Shown: in pieces, positions 6,651-13,137 of the stretch
Layout of the letters: the number at the start of each line of letters is the position of its first letter
Numbering within the stretch: position 1 is the first letter of the stretch
Assembly: GCA_044224705.1 (NCBI GenBank)
Contig: JBGAJY010000148.1
Location: forward strand, 1 to 14,476
Direction: 5' to 3'
DNA from: M3007 sp044224705
Lineage (GTDB): Bacteria; Bacteroidota; Bacteroidia; Chitinophagales; Saprospiraceae
Length of the DNA stretch: 14,476 bases
Notes under the pieces: model-generated
What the model saw: the letters and a program-made list of their open reading frames with translations, nothing else
Told to the model about the DNA's origin: nothing
The model's database searches: none
Made by a program: the position numbers and the translations under genes

Positions 6651-8810
6651 TCAGGGTCTTACCCCGTCTGTATCCCGCAGGTTTTCCAAAAAAAACTTCT
6701 CCACCTTCTCGTACAGATGCACCCGGTCCTTGCCCATCACGTTGTGCAGGTGCTCGGGGTACACGAAATAGTCGATCTGCTTGCCTTTGCGCACGCATTC
6801 GCGGATGTAGCGCAGCGAGTGCTGCCAGAGCACCACGTCGTCGGAGGAGCCGTGGATCATGAGCAGGCGGCCGTTCAGGTTGTCGATGTAATTGAACAGG
6901 CTGGCCTTTTCGTAGCCTTCGGGGTTTTCCTGCGGACTGTCCATGTAGCGTTCGGTGTACATGATCTCGTACATCCGCCAGTCGATCACCGGGCCGCCGG
7001 CCACACCGCAACGGAACACGCCTTTGGCTTCGGGGCGGGTCATGAGCGAGGTGGCCATGAAGCCGCCGTAGCTCCATCCGAACACGCCGAGGCGCGTGGA
7101 GTCGATAAACGGCTGGCTTTTCAGGTAATTGGCGCCCACGAGCTGGTCGGCTACCTCCGCGTCGCCGCAGTGCCGGAAAATGGCCGATTCGAAAGCGAAT
7201 CCCCGGTTTTCGGAGCCGCGTCCGTCGAGTACGAACACGGCCACGCCGAGCTCGGCCATGCGGTGCATCCAGAGTTCGCCGCCGTTGAGCCAGGAGTTGG
7301 TAACCATTTGCACATGCGGGCCATTGTAGACGTACACCAGCGCCGGGTATTTTTTGTTCGGGTCAAAATTGGTCGGCAGGATGAGCCGTGCATTGAGCGG
7401 CACGCCGCCGGGAGAATTCAGCGCCACGAGGCGGGTTTCGCCCATTTGGATGTCTTTGACCGGGTTGGGCGCGGAGAAAATGACGCGGCGTTTCTCCGGC
7501 TTTTTCACCGGGAGTACAGAAATCTCGCGCGGCGTGGTCGCGCTGCTGTACAAGTCCAGCGCCCATTCGCCCGTGGAATTGATCAGCGCGTTGTGGATGC
7601 CCGCTTCTGTGTACAGGCGGGTCATGCCGTTTTGCGGATACACTTCGGCCGTGTAGCAGTAGCGTTCGAGGCCGTTGTTGTCGGCCATTTGGAAAAAACA
7701 GCGCTTGCCGTTGTCTGAAAAGCCAAGGAAATTGGTCACCGGGGCGTTGCCGAAACTGACCTGGCGCAGCATTTTCCCCGACAAATTGTAGAGGTACAGG
7801 TGGTTGAAACCGTCCCGTTCGCTCTGCCAGATGAAGTCGGTATTGGAACCCGGCACGAATTCGGCGGGGTGCTCCGGTTCCACCCATTTCTCGTTCGTTT
7901 CTTCAAAAATCGTTTTGACAAAAGCCCCCGATTCGGCGTCGAACTGTTTGAGCCACAGGTGGTTCTGTCCGCGGTTGAGTACGGCCACGAGCAGGAATTT
8001 TTCGTCGGGCGACCAGGCGATATTCGTCAGGTACTGCTCGGCGGGCTCGCCCGTTTCGAGGTACACCGTCTCGTTGGTTTTGTCGTTGAAAATACCGACC
8101 GTTACGTGGTGGCTTTTCGAGCCCGCGAAGGGATAGCGGAACTCCTTCACCTGGGCGGGCATGGAATCGAGCAGGTAGACCGGATATTTCGTCACCATGC
8201 TTTCGTCCATGCGGTAAAAAGCCAGCCGCTGCCCCGAAGGGCTCCAGTACGTGCCTTTGTGGATGCCGAATTCGTCGCGGTGCACGCTGGTGCCGTACAC
8301 GATGCCTTCCGCTTCGCTTTTGGCGATGAGTTTGTTGCTGTCGCCGCCGGTGATGTGCAGCTCGCCGTCGAGGGTATAGGCTGCTGCCAGGGTTTTGGGA
8401 TGAATGTCGACGTTGCCGGCGCCGGCCGGCAGCGTGGTTTTCTTTTCCAGTCCGCCTTTTTGCGACCAGATGAAGATGTCGTCGCCATTCTGGAACCAGA
8501 GCCGTTCGGCATCGAGCCAGGTGAAAGGCGGCAGGGTGGCGGGCGGCGTTTTGCCCTGGGCGGTGAGCGCAGCGCTGATCAGCGGTTGCCAGTCGAGGGT
8601 GTCGGCCGTGGTTTTATTGGCGTCCATCCGGACGATTTTGCCGCCCACGATGTGGCTGAACTGGGCGGTTCCGGGAATCCATTGCAGTTGTTTCAGATTG
8701 GCCGGCGACAGAGCGGTACGGCCTTTCAGGATGGCGTCGGCCATCGTGATCTGCTGCTGGGAAAAAAGCAGGACGGGGAAAAAGAGAAGTAGAAATGCGA
8801 ACTTTTTCAT
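6651..8810 (-). CDS. Secreted S9B dipeptidyl peptidase (DPP-IV-like)
   Basis: This is a 719-residue prolyl-oligopeptidase-family serine peptidase. A signal peptide (MKKFAFLLLFFPVLLFS|Q) sends it to the periplasm or beyond. Residues about 30-440 form the beta-propeller, including HRDEFGIHKGTYWSP (177-191), which carries the acidic pair that binds the substrate N-terminus in DPP-IV relatives, and AFYRMDESMVTKYP (197-210). Residues about 470-710 form the alpha/beta hydrolase domain, with Ser580 in GWSYGG, the Asp657-Asp658 pair in HGSSDDVV (one is the catalytic Asp) and His689 in PEHLHNVMG. All triad members are present and length is usual. The likely activity is removal of N-terminal dipeptides from peptides, often after Pro or Ala; exact specificity is unknown. 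It appears monocistronic. Confidence 0.92.
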   Translation of the reverse strand: MKKFAFLLLFFPVLLFSQQQITMADAILKGRTALSPANLKQLQWIPGTAQFSHIVGGKIVRMDANKTTADTLDWQPLISAALTAQGKTPPATLPPFTWLDAERLWFQNGDDIFIWSQKGGLEKKTTLPAGAGNVDIHPKTLAAAYTLDGELHITGGDSNKLIAKSEAEGIVYGTSVHRDEFGIHKGTYWSPSGQRLAFYRMDESMVTKYPVYLLDSMPAQVKEFRYPFAGSKSHHVTVGIFNDKTNETVYLETGEPAEQYLTNIAWSPDEKFLLVAVLNRGQNHLWLKQFDAESGAFVKTIFEETNEKWVEPEHPAEFVPGSNTDFIWQSERDGFNHLYLYNLSGKMLRQVSFGNAPVTNFLGFSDNGKRCFFQMADNNGLERYCYTAEVYPQNGMTRLYTEAGIHNALINSTGEWALDLYSSATTPREISVLPVKKPEKRRVIFSAPNPVKDIQMGETRLVALNSPGGVPLNARLILPTNFDPNKKYPALVYVYNGPHVQMVTNSWLNGGELWMHRMAELGVAVFVLDGRGSENRGFAFESAIFRHCGDAEVADQLVGANYLKSQPFIDSTRLGVFGWSYGGFMATSLMTRPEAKGVFRCGVAGGPVIDWRMYEIMYTERYMDSPQENPEGYEKASLFNYIDNLNGRLLMIHGSSDDVVLWQHSLRYIRECVRKGKQIDYFVYPEHLHNVMGKDRVHLYEKVEKFFLENLRDTDGVRP

Positions 8811-8837
8811 CTAAAAATGTGGTTGTAACAAGGGCGA

Positions 8838-8845
8838 CAAAAGTA
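8838..8845 (-). promoter_or_regulatory. Putative Bacteroidota -7 box (TACTTTTG)
   Basis: The minus strand reads TACTTTTG, an exact TAnnTTTG match, 27 nt before the ATG of the S9 peptidase. That is the same octamer and the same distance as upstream of the O-antigen ligase-like gene. No clear -33 TTG is present at 17-23 nt spacing. Confidence 0.45.
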
Positions 8846-8965
8846 GGAACAATCCCGGAGGGTACACGGGAGGCGCCACACGGAGGCTGGGCCGTTGAGC
8901 CGTTAAATATTCGGCCTGGTCGAAAATCGTACTGCCGCTACCCTGCGCGGCCCCTCAAAACTGAC

Positions 8966-8973
8966 CATCTTTG
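8966..8973 (+). promoter_or_regulatory. Possible -7 box (CATCTTTG)
   Basis: CATCTTTG differs from TAnnTTTG only at the first base and is followed by GCAGTGAA and the ATG at 8981. The gap to the start codon is only 7 nt, so if real the transcript would be nearly leaderless. It helps place the start at 8981 rather than at the upstream in-frame ATG. Confidence 0.3.
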
Positions 8974-8980
8974 CAGTGAA

Positions 8981-9373
8981 ATGCGCAAGTTTAAATTTCG
9001 TGAAATAATCCGCATGCCGCGCCTGATGCTCTGGGCGATGGTGATGGAAGGCGTGGAGACGACCCGGATGGTGCGCACCTTCGCGCGCCACGGCAGGGAT
9101 AAACTCAAACTCTCGGCGCCGCACCGCAAGCCGACCGAAGAGGAACTTCGCGCGGCGGTGGAGCAATTGAAAGATATTCCGCGGTTTTTGCCGTTTTTCG
9201 TGATCATCGTAGTGCCGGTGCCGGGCGTCACCGAGGGCTATGCGCTCGTGGCGGTGACCCTGGAAAAATGGCTGGGCGGTCGTTTCAAGTTTCTGCCGAG
9301 CCAGTTTCGCGATGTTTTGCACGGTAAAAAAGAAGCAAAGGACAAACCCGAGGAAACCCCTCCGGGTCTGTAA
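8981..9373 (+). CDS. Small LETM1-like protein
   Basis: This 130-residue protein begins MRKFKFREIIRMPRL. The same frame is open back to an ATG at 8795, but that would overlap the divergent S9 peptidase start and add a sequence without protein character, so I take 8981. The middle has a charged stretch (KPTEEELRAAVEQLKDIPRF), then a strongly hydrophobic segment (FLPFFVIIVVPVPGVTEGYA, about 74-93) and FKFLPSQF (105-112). The pattern 'L..LP..LPF....P..E......FLPS.F' resembles the LETM1 domain of mitochondrial ion-handling proteins and its short bacterial relatives, whose role is unclear. Likely membrane-associated with a basic tail (KKEAKDKPEE). The family call is by motif only. The DUF885 lipoprotein follows 97 nt downstream on the same strand. 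Confidence 0.65.
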   Translation: MRKFKFREIIRMPRLMLWAMVMEGVETTRMVRTFARHGRDKLKLSAPHRKPTEEELRAAVEQLKDIPRFLPFFVIIVVPVPGVTEGYALVAVTLEKWLGGRFKFLPSQFRDVLHGKKEAKDKPEETPPGL

Positions 9374-9440
9374 AAACGGTTTTTCAGACATTTCTTTTGG
9401 TCGTTGGTCTGTGGGCGGCAGGCAAGGCGGAGGCGGGCGT

Positions 9441-9448
9441 TAAGTTTG
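9441..9448 (+). promoter_or_regulatory. Putative Bacteroidota -7 box (TAAGTTTG)
   Basis: TAAGTTTG is an exact TAnnTTTG match, 22 nt before the ATG at 9471. The region expected to hold a -33 TTG is G-rich and lacks one. It suggests that the DUF885 gene has its own promoter despite following the LETM1-like gene. Confidence 0.45.
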
Positions 9449-9470
9449 CGGGGTAAAAACTGACCTGCTC

Positions 9471-11249
9471 ATGCGCCTTTTCGTTGTTTTGTTTTGCCTC
9501 GCCCTTTGGAGTGTTGCCTGCCGGCAAAATCCGCCGAAACCCGCGGCGTCCGCCGTTCCGTTCAACACTTTTCTGGAAAATTATTACCACGAATGGCTGG
9601 GATTTTACCCCCTCGAAGCCACTATCCAGGGCGTGGAAGGCTATAACGACCAATTACCCATCAACGTCAGCGACGAGTACCGCCGCCGGTTGGCCGATTT
9701 TTACAGCCGCACCAAAACCGCGCTGGCCCAGTACGACCCGGCGGGTTTTGACCAGAACGACCGCATCAGCTACGACATCCTGAAATGGGAGTGCGACATC
9801 AACCTCGAAGGCCTGAAATTCCCGGACAACTACCTGCCGATCAACCAGTTCTGGAGTGTGCCGCTCACGCTCGGCCAGTACGGCTCGGGCAGCGGCGCGC
9901 AGCCGTTCAAAACCGTGAAGGACTACGACAACTGGCTCAAACGCATCGCCGTGTTTCCCGCCTGGTGCGATTCGGCCATCGTTTACATGCGCAAAGGCAT
10001 GGACCAGGGCTACGTGCTGCCCAGAACCTTGGTCGTCAAGATCATCCCCCAGTTCAGCGATCTGGTGACCGACGACCCCACCAAAAGCCTCTACTACGGC
10101 CCCATCCAGAACCTGCCCGCCGATTTTCCCGCAGCCGAAAAAACACGGCTGACGGCGGCCTACACGGCTGCCATCCGCGAGCAGCTCGTGCCCTCTTTCC
10201 GCAAAATGGCCGATTTTTTTGAAAAGGAATACCTGCCCAAAGCCCGCGCCACCACCGGCATTTCCGACATCCCCGGCGGCCGCGAGCGCTACAACTACCT
10301 CATCAAATACTGGACGACGACGAATATGAGCGCCGACGAGATTTTCGATCTCGGTCAGCGCGAGGTGGCCCGCATCCGCGCCGAAATGGAAAAGGTGAAA
10401 GAACAGGTCGGTTTTAAAGGCGACCTGCGGGCGTTTTTCGATTACGTGCGCACCGACAAGCAGTTCATGCCTTTCAAAAAGCCCGAAGAGGTCGTCGCCT
10501 GGTACGCAGCCATCGAGCCGCGCATGAAGCCGCAACTGAGCCGCATGTTCGATCTCGTGCCAAAATCGCCCTTCGAGGTGCGGCGCACGGAGGCTTTCCG
10601 CGAGGCTTCGGCCAGCGCCGAATACATCCAGGGCACGCCCGACGGCAGCCGGCCGGGCATTTTTTACGTGCCCGTGCCCGATGCCACAAAAGCCAATATC
10701 TCTCAGGGCGAGTCGCTTTTCCTGCACGAAGCGATTCCGGGTCACCATTATCAGATCTCCATCCAGCAGGAAAGCACGGGGCTGCCCTCGTTCCGGCGCT
10801 TCCTATGGTACGGCGCCTACGGCGAGGGCTGGGCTTTGTACACCGAGAGCCTGGGCAAGGAACTCGGCTTGTACACCGATCCGTACCAGTATTTCGGCAG
10901 CCTCAGCGGCGAAATGCACCGCGCCATCCGCCTTGTGGTCGACGTGGGCATGCACACCAAAGGCTGGACGCGCGAACAGGCCATCGAATATTCCATGCAA
11001 AACGAAGCGGAACCGGAGGAGAGCATCGTCGCCGAGATAGAGCGCTATATGGCCATTCCCGGGCAGGCTTTGTCGTACAAGATCGGGCAGTTGAAAATAC
11101 TGGAACTGCGGCACAAGGCCGAGCAGGCGCTGGGCCCGAAATTCGACATCCGGCAGTTTCACAACCAGGTGCTGGACGCGGGGTGCTTGCCAATTGCGGT
11201 GCTGGAGGAGAAGGTGGGGAGGTGGATCGCGGAGAAGAAAGGGAAGTGA
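9471..11249 (+). CDS. DUF885-family lipoprotein, putative metallopeptidase
   Basis: This is a 592-residue protein. The N-terminus MRLFVVLFCLALWSVAC is a lipoprotein signal with a lipobox (SVAC) and acceptor Cys17. The mature protein is therefore lipid-anchored in the cell envelope. Residues about 30-590 match the DUF885 layout: HEAIPGHHYQ (419-428) as the HExxxGHH-type putative zinc site, GEGWALYTE (451-459), MHRAIRLVVDVGMH (482-495) and AIPGQALSYKIGQL (528-541). Members are regarded as probable zinc peptidases related in fold to M2/M3/M32 enzymes; the substrate is not known. Length and motifs are intact. It converges on the DUF2283 gene with a 23-bp gap and no evident terminator. Confidence 0.88.
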   Translation: MRLFVVLFCLALWSVACRQNPPKPAASAVPFNTFLENYYHEWLGFYPLEATIQGVEGYNDQLPINVSDEYRRRLADFYSRTKTALAQYDPAGFDQNDRISYDILKWECDINLEGLKFPDNYLPINQFWSVPLTLGQYGSGSGAQPFKTVKDYDNWLKRIAVFPAWCDSAIVYMRKGMDQGYVLPRTLVVKIIPQFSDLVTDDPTKSLYYGPIQNLPADFPAAEKTRLTAAYTAAIREQLVPSFRKMADFFEKEYLPKARATTGISDIPGGRERYNYLIKYWTTTNMSADEIFDLGQREVARIRAEMEKVKEQVGFKGDLRAFFDYVRTDKQFMPFKKPEEVVAWYAAIEPRMKPQLSRMFDLVPKSPFEVRRTEAFREASASAEYIQGTPDGSRPGIFYVPVPDATKANISQGESLFLHEAIPGHHYQISIQQESTGLPSFRRFLWYGAYGEGWALYTESLGKELGLYTDPYQYFGSLSGEMHRAIRLVVDVGMHTKGWTREQAIEYSMQNEAEPEESIVAEIERYMAIPGQALSYKIGQLKILELRHKAEQALGPKFDIRQFHNQVLDAGCLPIAVLEEKVGRWIAEKKGK

Positions 11250-11272
11250 GGATGTTGGCTTTTCGAAAAAAA

Positions 11273-11515
11273 TCAGGCAGTGGCTTTTGAAATTCGCTTG
11301 CCTGCATTCAGAATGGTCAGGCCGACTACCTCGTCTTTTTCGTAGCGTATAATGATGTCATCGTCCGTTAATTCGCTGTCGTCAGCATGGTTGGGCTTTT
11401 TGAAATGCAGGTAAAGCACGTCGGCTTCGCGGTCGTAGTGGGCCCAGATATTTTCATAGCGAACAAGCCAGGGGATGAGGCTATCGAGGTGGAGCAATGC
11501 ATCTAAGGCTGCCAT
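11273..11515 (-). CDS. DUF2283 protein, candidate antitoxin partner
   Basis: This is an 80-residue protein. Residues about 26-72 carry the DUF2283 pattern: HYDREADVLYLHF (26-38), SELTDDDIIIRYEKD (47-61) and VVGLTILNAGKR (63-74). The ATG lies inside the last codons of the upstream gene, overlapping by 13 nt, so the two are translationally coupled. DUF2283 proteins are often found next to small toxin-like proteins and have been suggested to act as antitoxins; no DNA-binding motif is visible here. The first 25 residues precede the domain and may indicate a later real start, but no other ATG is in frame there. Base composition is lower in GC than the neighbouring genes. Confidence 0.65.
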   Translation of the reverse strand: MAALDALLHLDSLIPWLVRYENIWAHYDREADVLYLHFKKPNHADDSELTDDDIIIRYEKDEVVGLTILNAGKRISKATA

Positions 11516-11832
11516 GCGATGGGTCGTTTTTGTAATGAGTTCATTCTTGAAGTAGAATAGGCTGTAATAATAAAACCGTCAAGCAAGATTCCGGTTTGGT
11601 CGGCCAATTCTTTGTAGGCTACAACCAAGAATTTATTGGATTCGTTCACAATCTTCCTAATGGCGAGCAATTCGCCTTCGTTTCCAATATAGACGATTTC
11701 GGGGTCTTCAACAGTTTCCAGTACCTCAAAAAAGTAATCTGCCAATTCCGGGTGGCCGATGGTAATGTGCATCCATCGTTCATTGGTCAGGCGGATTGAG
11801 ATGCCGTTTTTTGAAGTGACGGTGTGGGTCAT
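11503..11832 (-). CDS. Putative BECR/PBECR-like nuclease toxin
   Basis: This 109-residue protein has the short alpha-beta pattern of the Barnase-EndoU-ColicinE5/D-RelE (BECR) fold group. ERWMHITIGHPEL (18-30) carries His22 and His27, DPEIVYIG (43-50) follows, then FLVVAYKE (68-75), and DGFIITAYSTSR (85-96) ends in a T-x-Y-S-T-S-R strand where such enzymes keep active residues. BECR-type proteins adjoining DUF2283 or similar partners are usually read as RNA-cleaving toxins, but no activity can be shown from sequence. The stop overlaps the DUF2283 start by 13 nt. The toxin-like gene comes first, the reverse of the commonest type II order. A housekeeping DUF4258-like role is the alternative. AT-richer than the flanking core genes. 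Confidence 0.55.
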   Translation of the reverse strand: MTHTVTSKNGISIRLTNERWMHITIGHPELADYFFEVLETVEDPEIVYIGNEGELLAIRKIVNESNKFLVVAYKELADQTGILLDGFIITAYSTSRMNSLQKRPIAWQP

Positions 11833-11887
11833 TTACTTGTTTTGTTAATACCCTTTTGGATATTTTAATGCAAAAATCAGTTTGAAG

Positions 11888-12394
11888 TTATTGTTTCATC
11901 TCCATTATTTCAAGACGTCCATTTCCGTCGTAACGGTATTCCAGTTTCGTTACCTCTTCTGGTTTGCCTGACCGTTTGGTATTTTCAACAAGCTCCAAAT
12001 TCAGCAGGTCCCTCTGAAAAAACCGGTACGTAACTGACCTTGTCCAGTTGGTAGGACAATTTTGCCAGGACTCATTTTTGAGGAGATCCCAGGATTGACC
12101 GCCTTTTTTAAACATCCAAAAGGAGGCAACCTGGTCACATGCATTGCTTTCCAGTAAAATGGAGCAAAGGGTGTCGTTTTTGAAAACACTTTTGACTTTG
12201 GAGTCCCAATTGTCCACCAGCCCTGCGATGGTGTCGTTTGTGGTGTTATCCAGGATAAGCAGCACGAACCGCCCGGGCAGAGAGTCCTTGCGAACGGAAA
12301 TGTTCAACGAATCGTTGCTGAACCTCAGTCGTTGGTTTTGTGCAAACGCGCAAAAAGGCGCAAGGCAAAGCAAGCAGGTGAATAAGTTTTTCAT
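11888..12394 (-). CDS. Small secreted protein of unknown function
   Basis: This 168-residue protein has a clear signal peptide (MKNLFTCLLCLAPFCAFA|Q, cleavage near 18/19). The mature part is polar, with repeated Asn/Asp/Ser/Lys and five aromatic-containing strands, for example FVLLILDN (43-50), ASFWMFKKG (90-98) and LEYRYDGNGRLEIMEM (151-166). Two cysteines in the mature part (near 77 and 86) lie 9 apart, with a third near 113; a disulfide is possible. I do not recognise a family. It lies between two toxin-antitoxin-like pairs on the same strand, shares their lower GC, and uses the same AAAATTCCTGTT leader as the delta-60 gene. It has no T9SS sorting tail. Coding status is supported by the signal peptide and by lack of a better overlapping frame. 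Confidence 0.65.
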   Translation of the reverse strand: MKNLFTCLLCLAPFCAFAQNQRLRFSNDSLNISVRKDSLPGRFVLLILDNTTNDTIAGLVDNWDSKVKSVFKNDTLCSILLESNACDQVASFWMFKKGGQSWDLLKNESWQNCPTNWTRSVTYRFFQRDLLNLELVENTKRSGKPEEVTKLEYRYDGNGRLEIMEMKQ

Positions 12395-12460
12395 AAAACA
12401 GGAATTTTTGATTTCAGGATACGCAGCGTTACATATTTCCTCTCCATTGAGAATCTTCTC

Positions 12461-12850
12461 CTACCGTTCTACCAATTTCACCCCTTCCAACCGTCCAAAA
12501 TGCTTCAAATTCAGCGTTGCCACAGGTAATTCGTGTAGCAACGCCGTAGCACCGATGAGCAAGTCCGAAATACCGATCTGCTGGTTGGTTTTCAGCAGTT
12601 TTTGTTGAATCACACCTGCCATTTCCGCCTCCTGGTCTCCAAAAGGCAGAGTAATAAGCGAACTGAACAATGCGCGCCAAAAGTCGGTCTGGTCAGGATT
12701 GTTCCCTACCCAAATTTCGAATTTGCTGATGGCTGAAATGTAGATTTGAGGATGCTGTCCCGCAAGTTGGTACAGGAAAGTTTTGGTCTTATCCTGTTTG
12801 CGGAAATACTCGATCAGCACGGAGGTATCAACGAGCACCATGTTGTCCAA
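12461..12850 (-). CDS. vapC: VapC-type PIN-domain toxin
   Basis: This 129-residue PIN-domain ribonuclease is of the VapC type, which cleaves tRNA or rRNA in characterised cases when not held by its antitoxin. The acidic metal-binding residues are visible: Asp8 in VLVDTSVLIEYF, Glu45 in AISKFEIWVG and Asp96 in GISDLLIGATAL, with the terminal VATLNLKHF (110-118) carrying the usual Asn-x-x-HF strand. Length is typical. The ATG at 12850 overlaps the antitoxin gene by 23 nt; an internal ATG three codons on (MVLVDTS) would also fit. No frame damage is seen, so the toxin looks active. The target RNA cannot be predicted. Confidence 0.88.
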   Translation of the reverse strand: MDNMVLVDTSVLIEYFRKQDKTKTFLYQLAGQHPQIYISAISKFEIWVGNNPDQTDFWRALFSSLITLPFGDQEAEMAGVIQQKLLKTNQQIGISDLLIGATALLHELPVATLNLKHFGRLEGVKLVER

Positions 12851-13073
12851 GTTGATCGAGTTGGGCCTTCGTTTTCATCACGTTTTCATATTCCTCATCT
12901 GTCCATACGGGCCCTCTCAACAGCAACTGCTGCAGATTGTTGGGACCCGGAACGGGCCCCTCTTCTTTTGTCTCCTGTTGCAATTCCGTTACCAGTTGCT
13001 TTTTCTGTTTCGGCGTGAGTTGCCGTATCAAAGCCAGGAGTTGTTCATAGCCGATTTCAAGGGAAACATTCAT
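12828..13073 (-). CDS. Antitoxin partner of the PIN toxin
   Basis: This 81-residue protein starts MNVSLEIGYEQLLALIRQL. The frame is open further upstream, with an ATG at 13097 and beyond into icmF. I choose 13073 because the promoter -7 box at 13104-13111 would leave the 13097 ATG nearly leaderless, whereas 13073 gives a 30-nt gap like other genes here. The N-terminal part (EQLLALIRQLTPKQKKQLVTEL, about 10-31) is helical. The C-terminal LLLRGPVWTDEEYENV (50-65) resembles the toxin-wrapping tail of Bacteroidota antitoxins found beside PIN toxins (DUF2281-like). It probably also autoregulates, but no clear DNA-binding motif is seen. Its end overlaps vapC by 23 nt, which favours coupled translation. 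Confidence 0.75.
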   Translation of the reverse strand: MNVSLEIGYEQLLALIRQLTPKQKKQLVTELQQETKEEGPVPGPNNLQQLLLRGPVWTDEEYENVMKTKAQLDQLGQHGAR

Positions 13074-13103
13074 ATTTTGATTGCTGGATTTGCCCATACG
13101 GCA

Positions 13104-13134
13104 CAAATTTAACGAAAACAGACCGTATAGGCAA
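13104..13134 (-). promoter_or_regulatory. Promoter of the PIN toxin-antitoxin operon (TTG...TAAATTTG)
   Basis: On the minus strand TTG (13134-13132) is followed after 20 nt by TAAATTTG (13111-13104), an exact TAnnTTTG. This fits the Bacteroidota -33/-7 promoter pattern, and both elements are present here. It lies wholly in the short gap between the icmF stop and the antitoxin start, so the toxin-antitoxin pair does not depend on icmF transcription. Confidence 0.6.
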
Positions 13135-13137
13135 GCC

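Noticed and set aside
6639..8792. Plus-strand frames of 359 and 330 codons opposite the S9 peptidase
   Set aside because: Both are antisense shadows of a gene with a complete catalytic triad and signal peptide.
8795..8980. Longer start (8795) for the LETM1-like gene
   Set aside because: It would overlap the start of the divergent S9 peptidase and its promoter box, and the added 62 residues lack protein character.
9371..9386. AAAACGGTTTT-type mini-hairpin at the end of the LETM1-like gene as a terminator
   Set aside because: The stem is A/T only apart from one C-G pair and would be too weak.
9654..10748. 364-codon minus-strand frame opposite the DUF885 gene
   Set aside because: Antisense shadow; the plus strand holds the intact HEAIPGHH motif.
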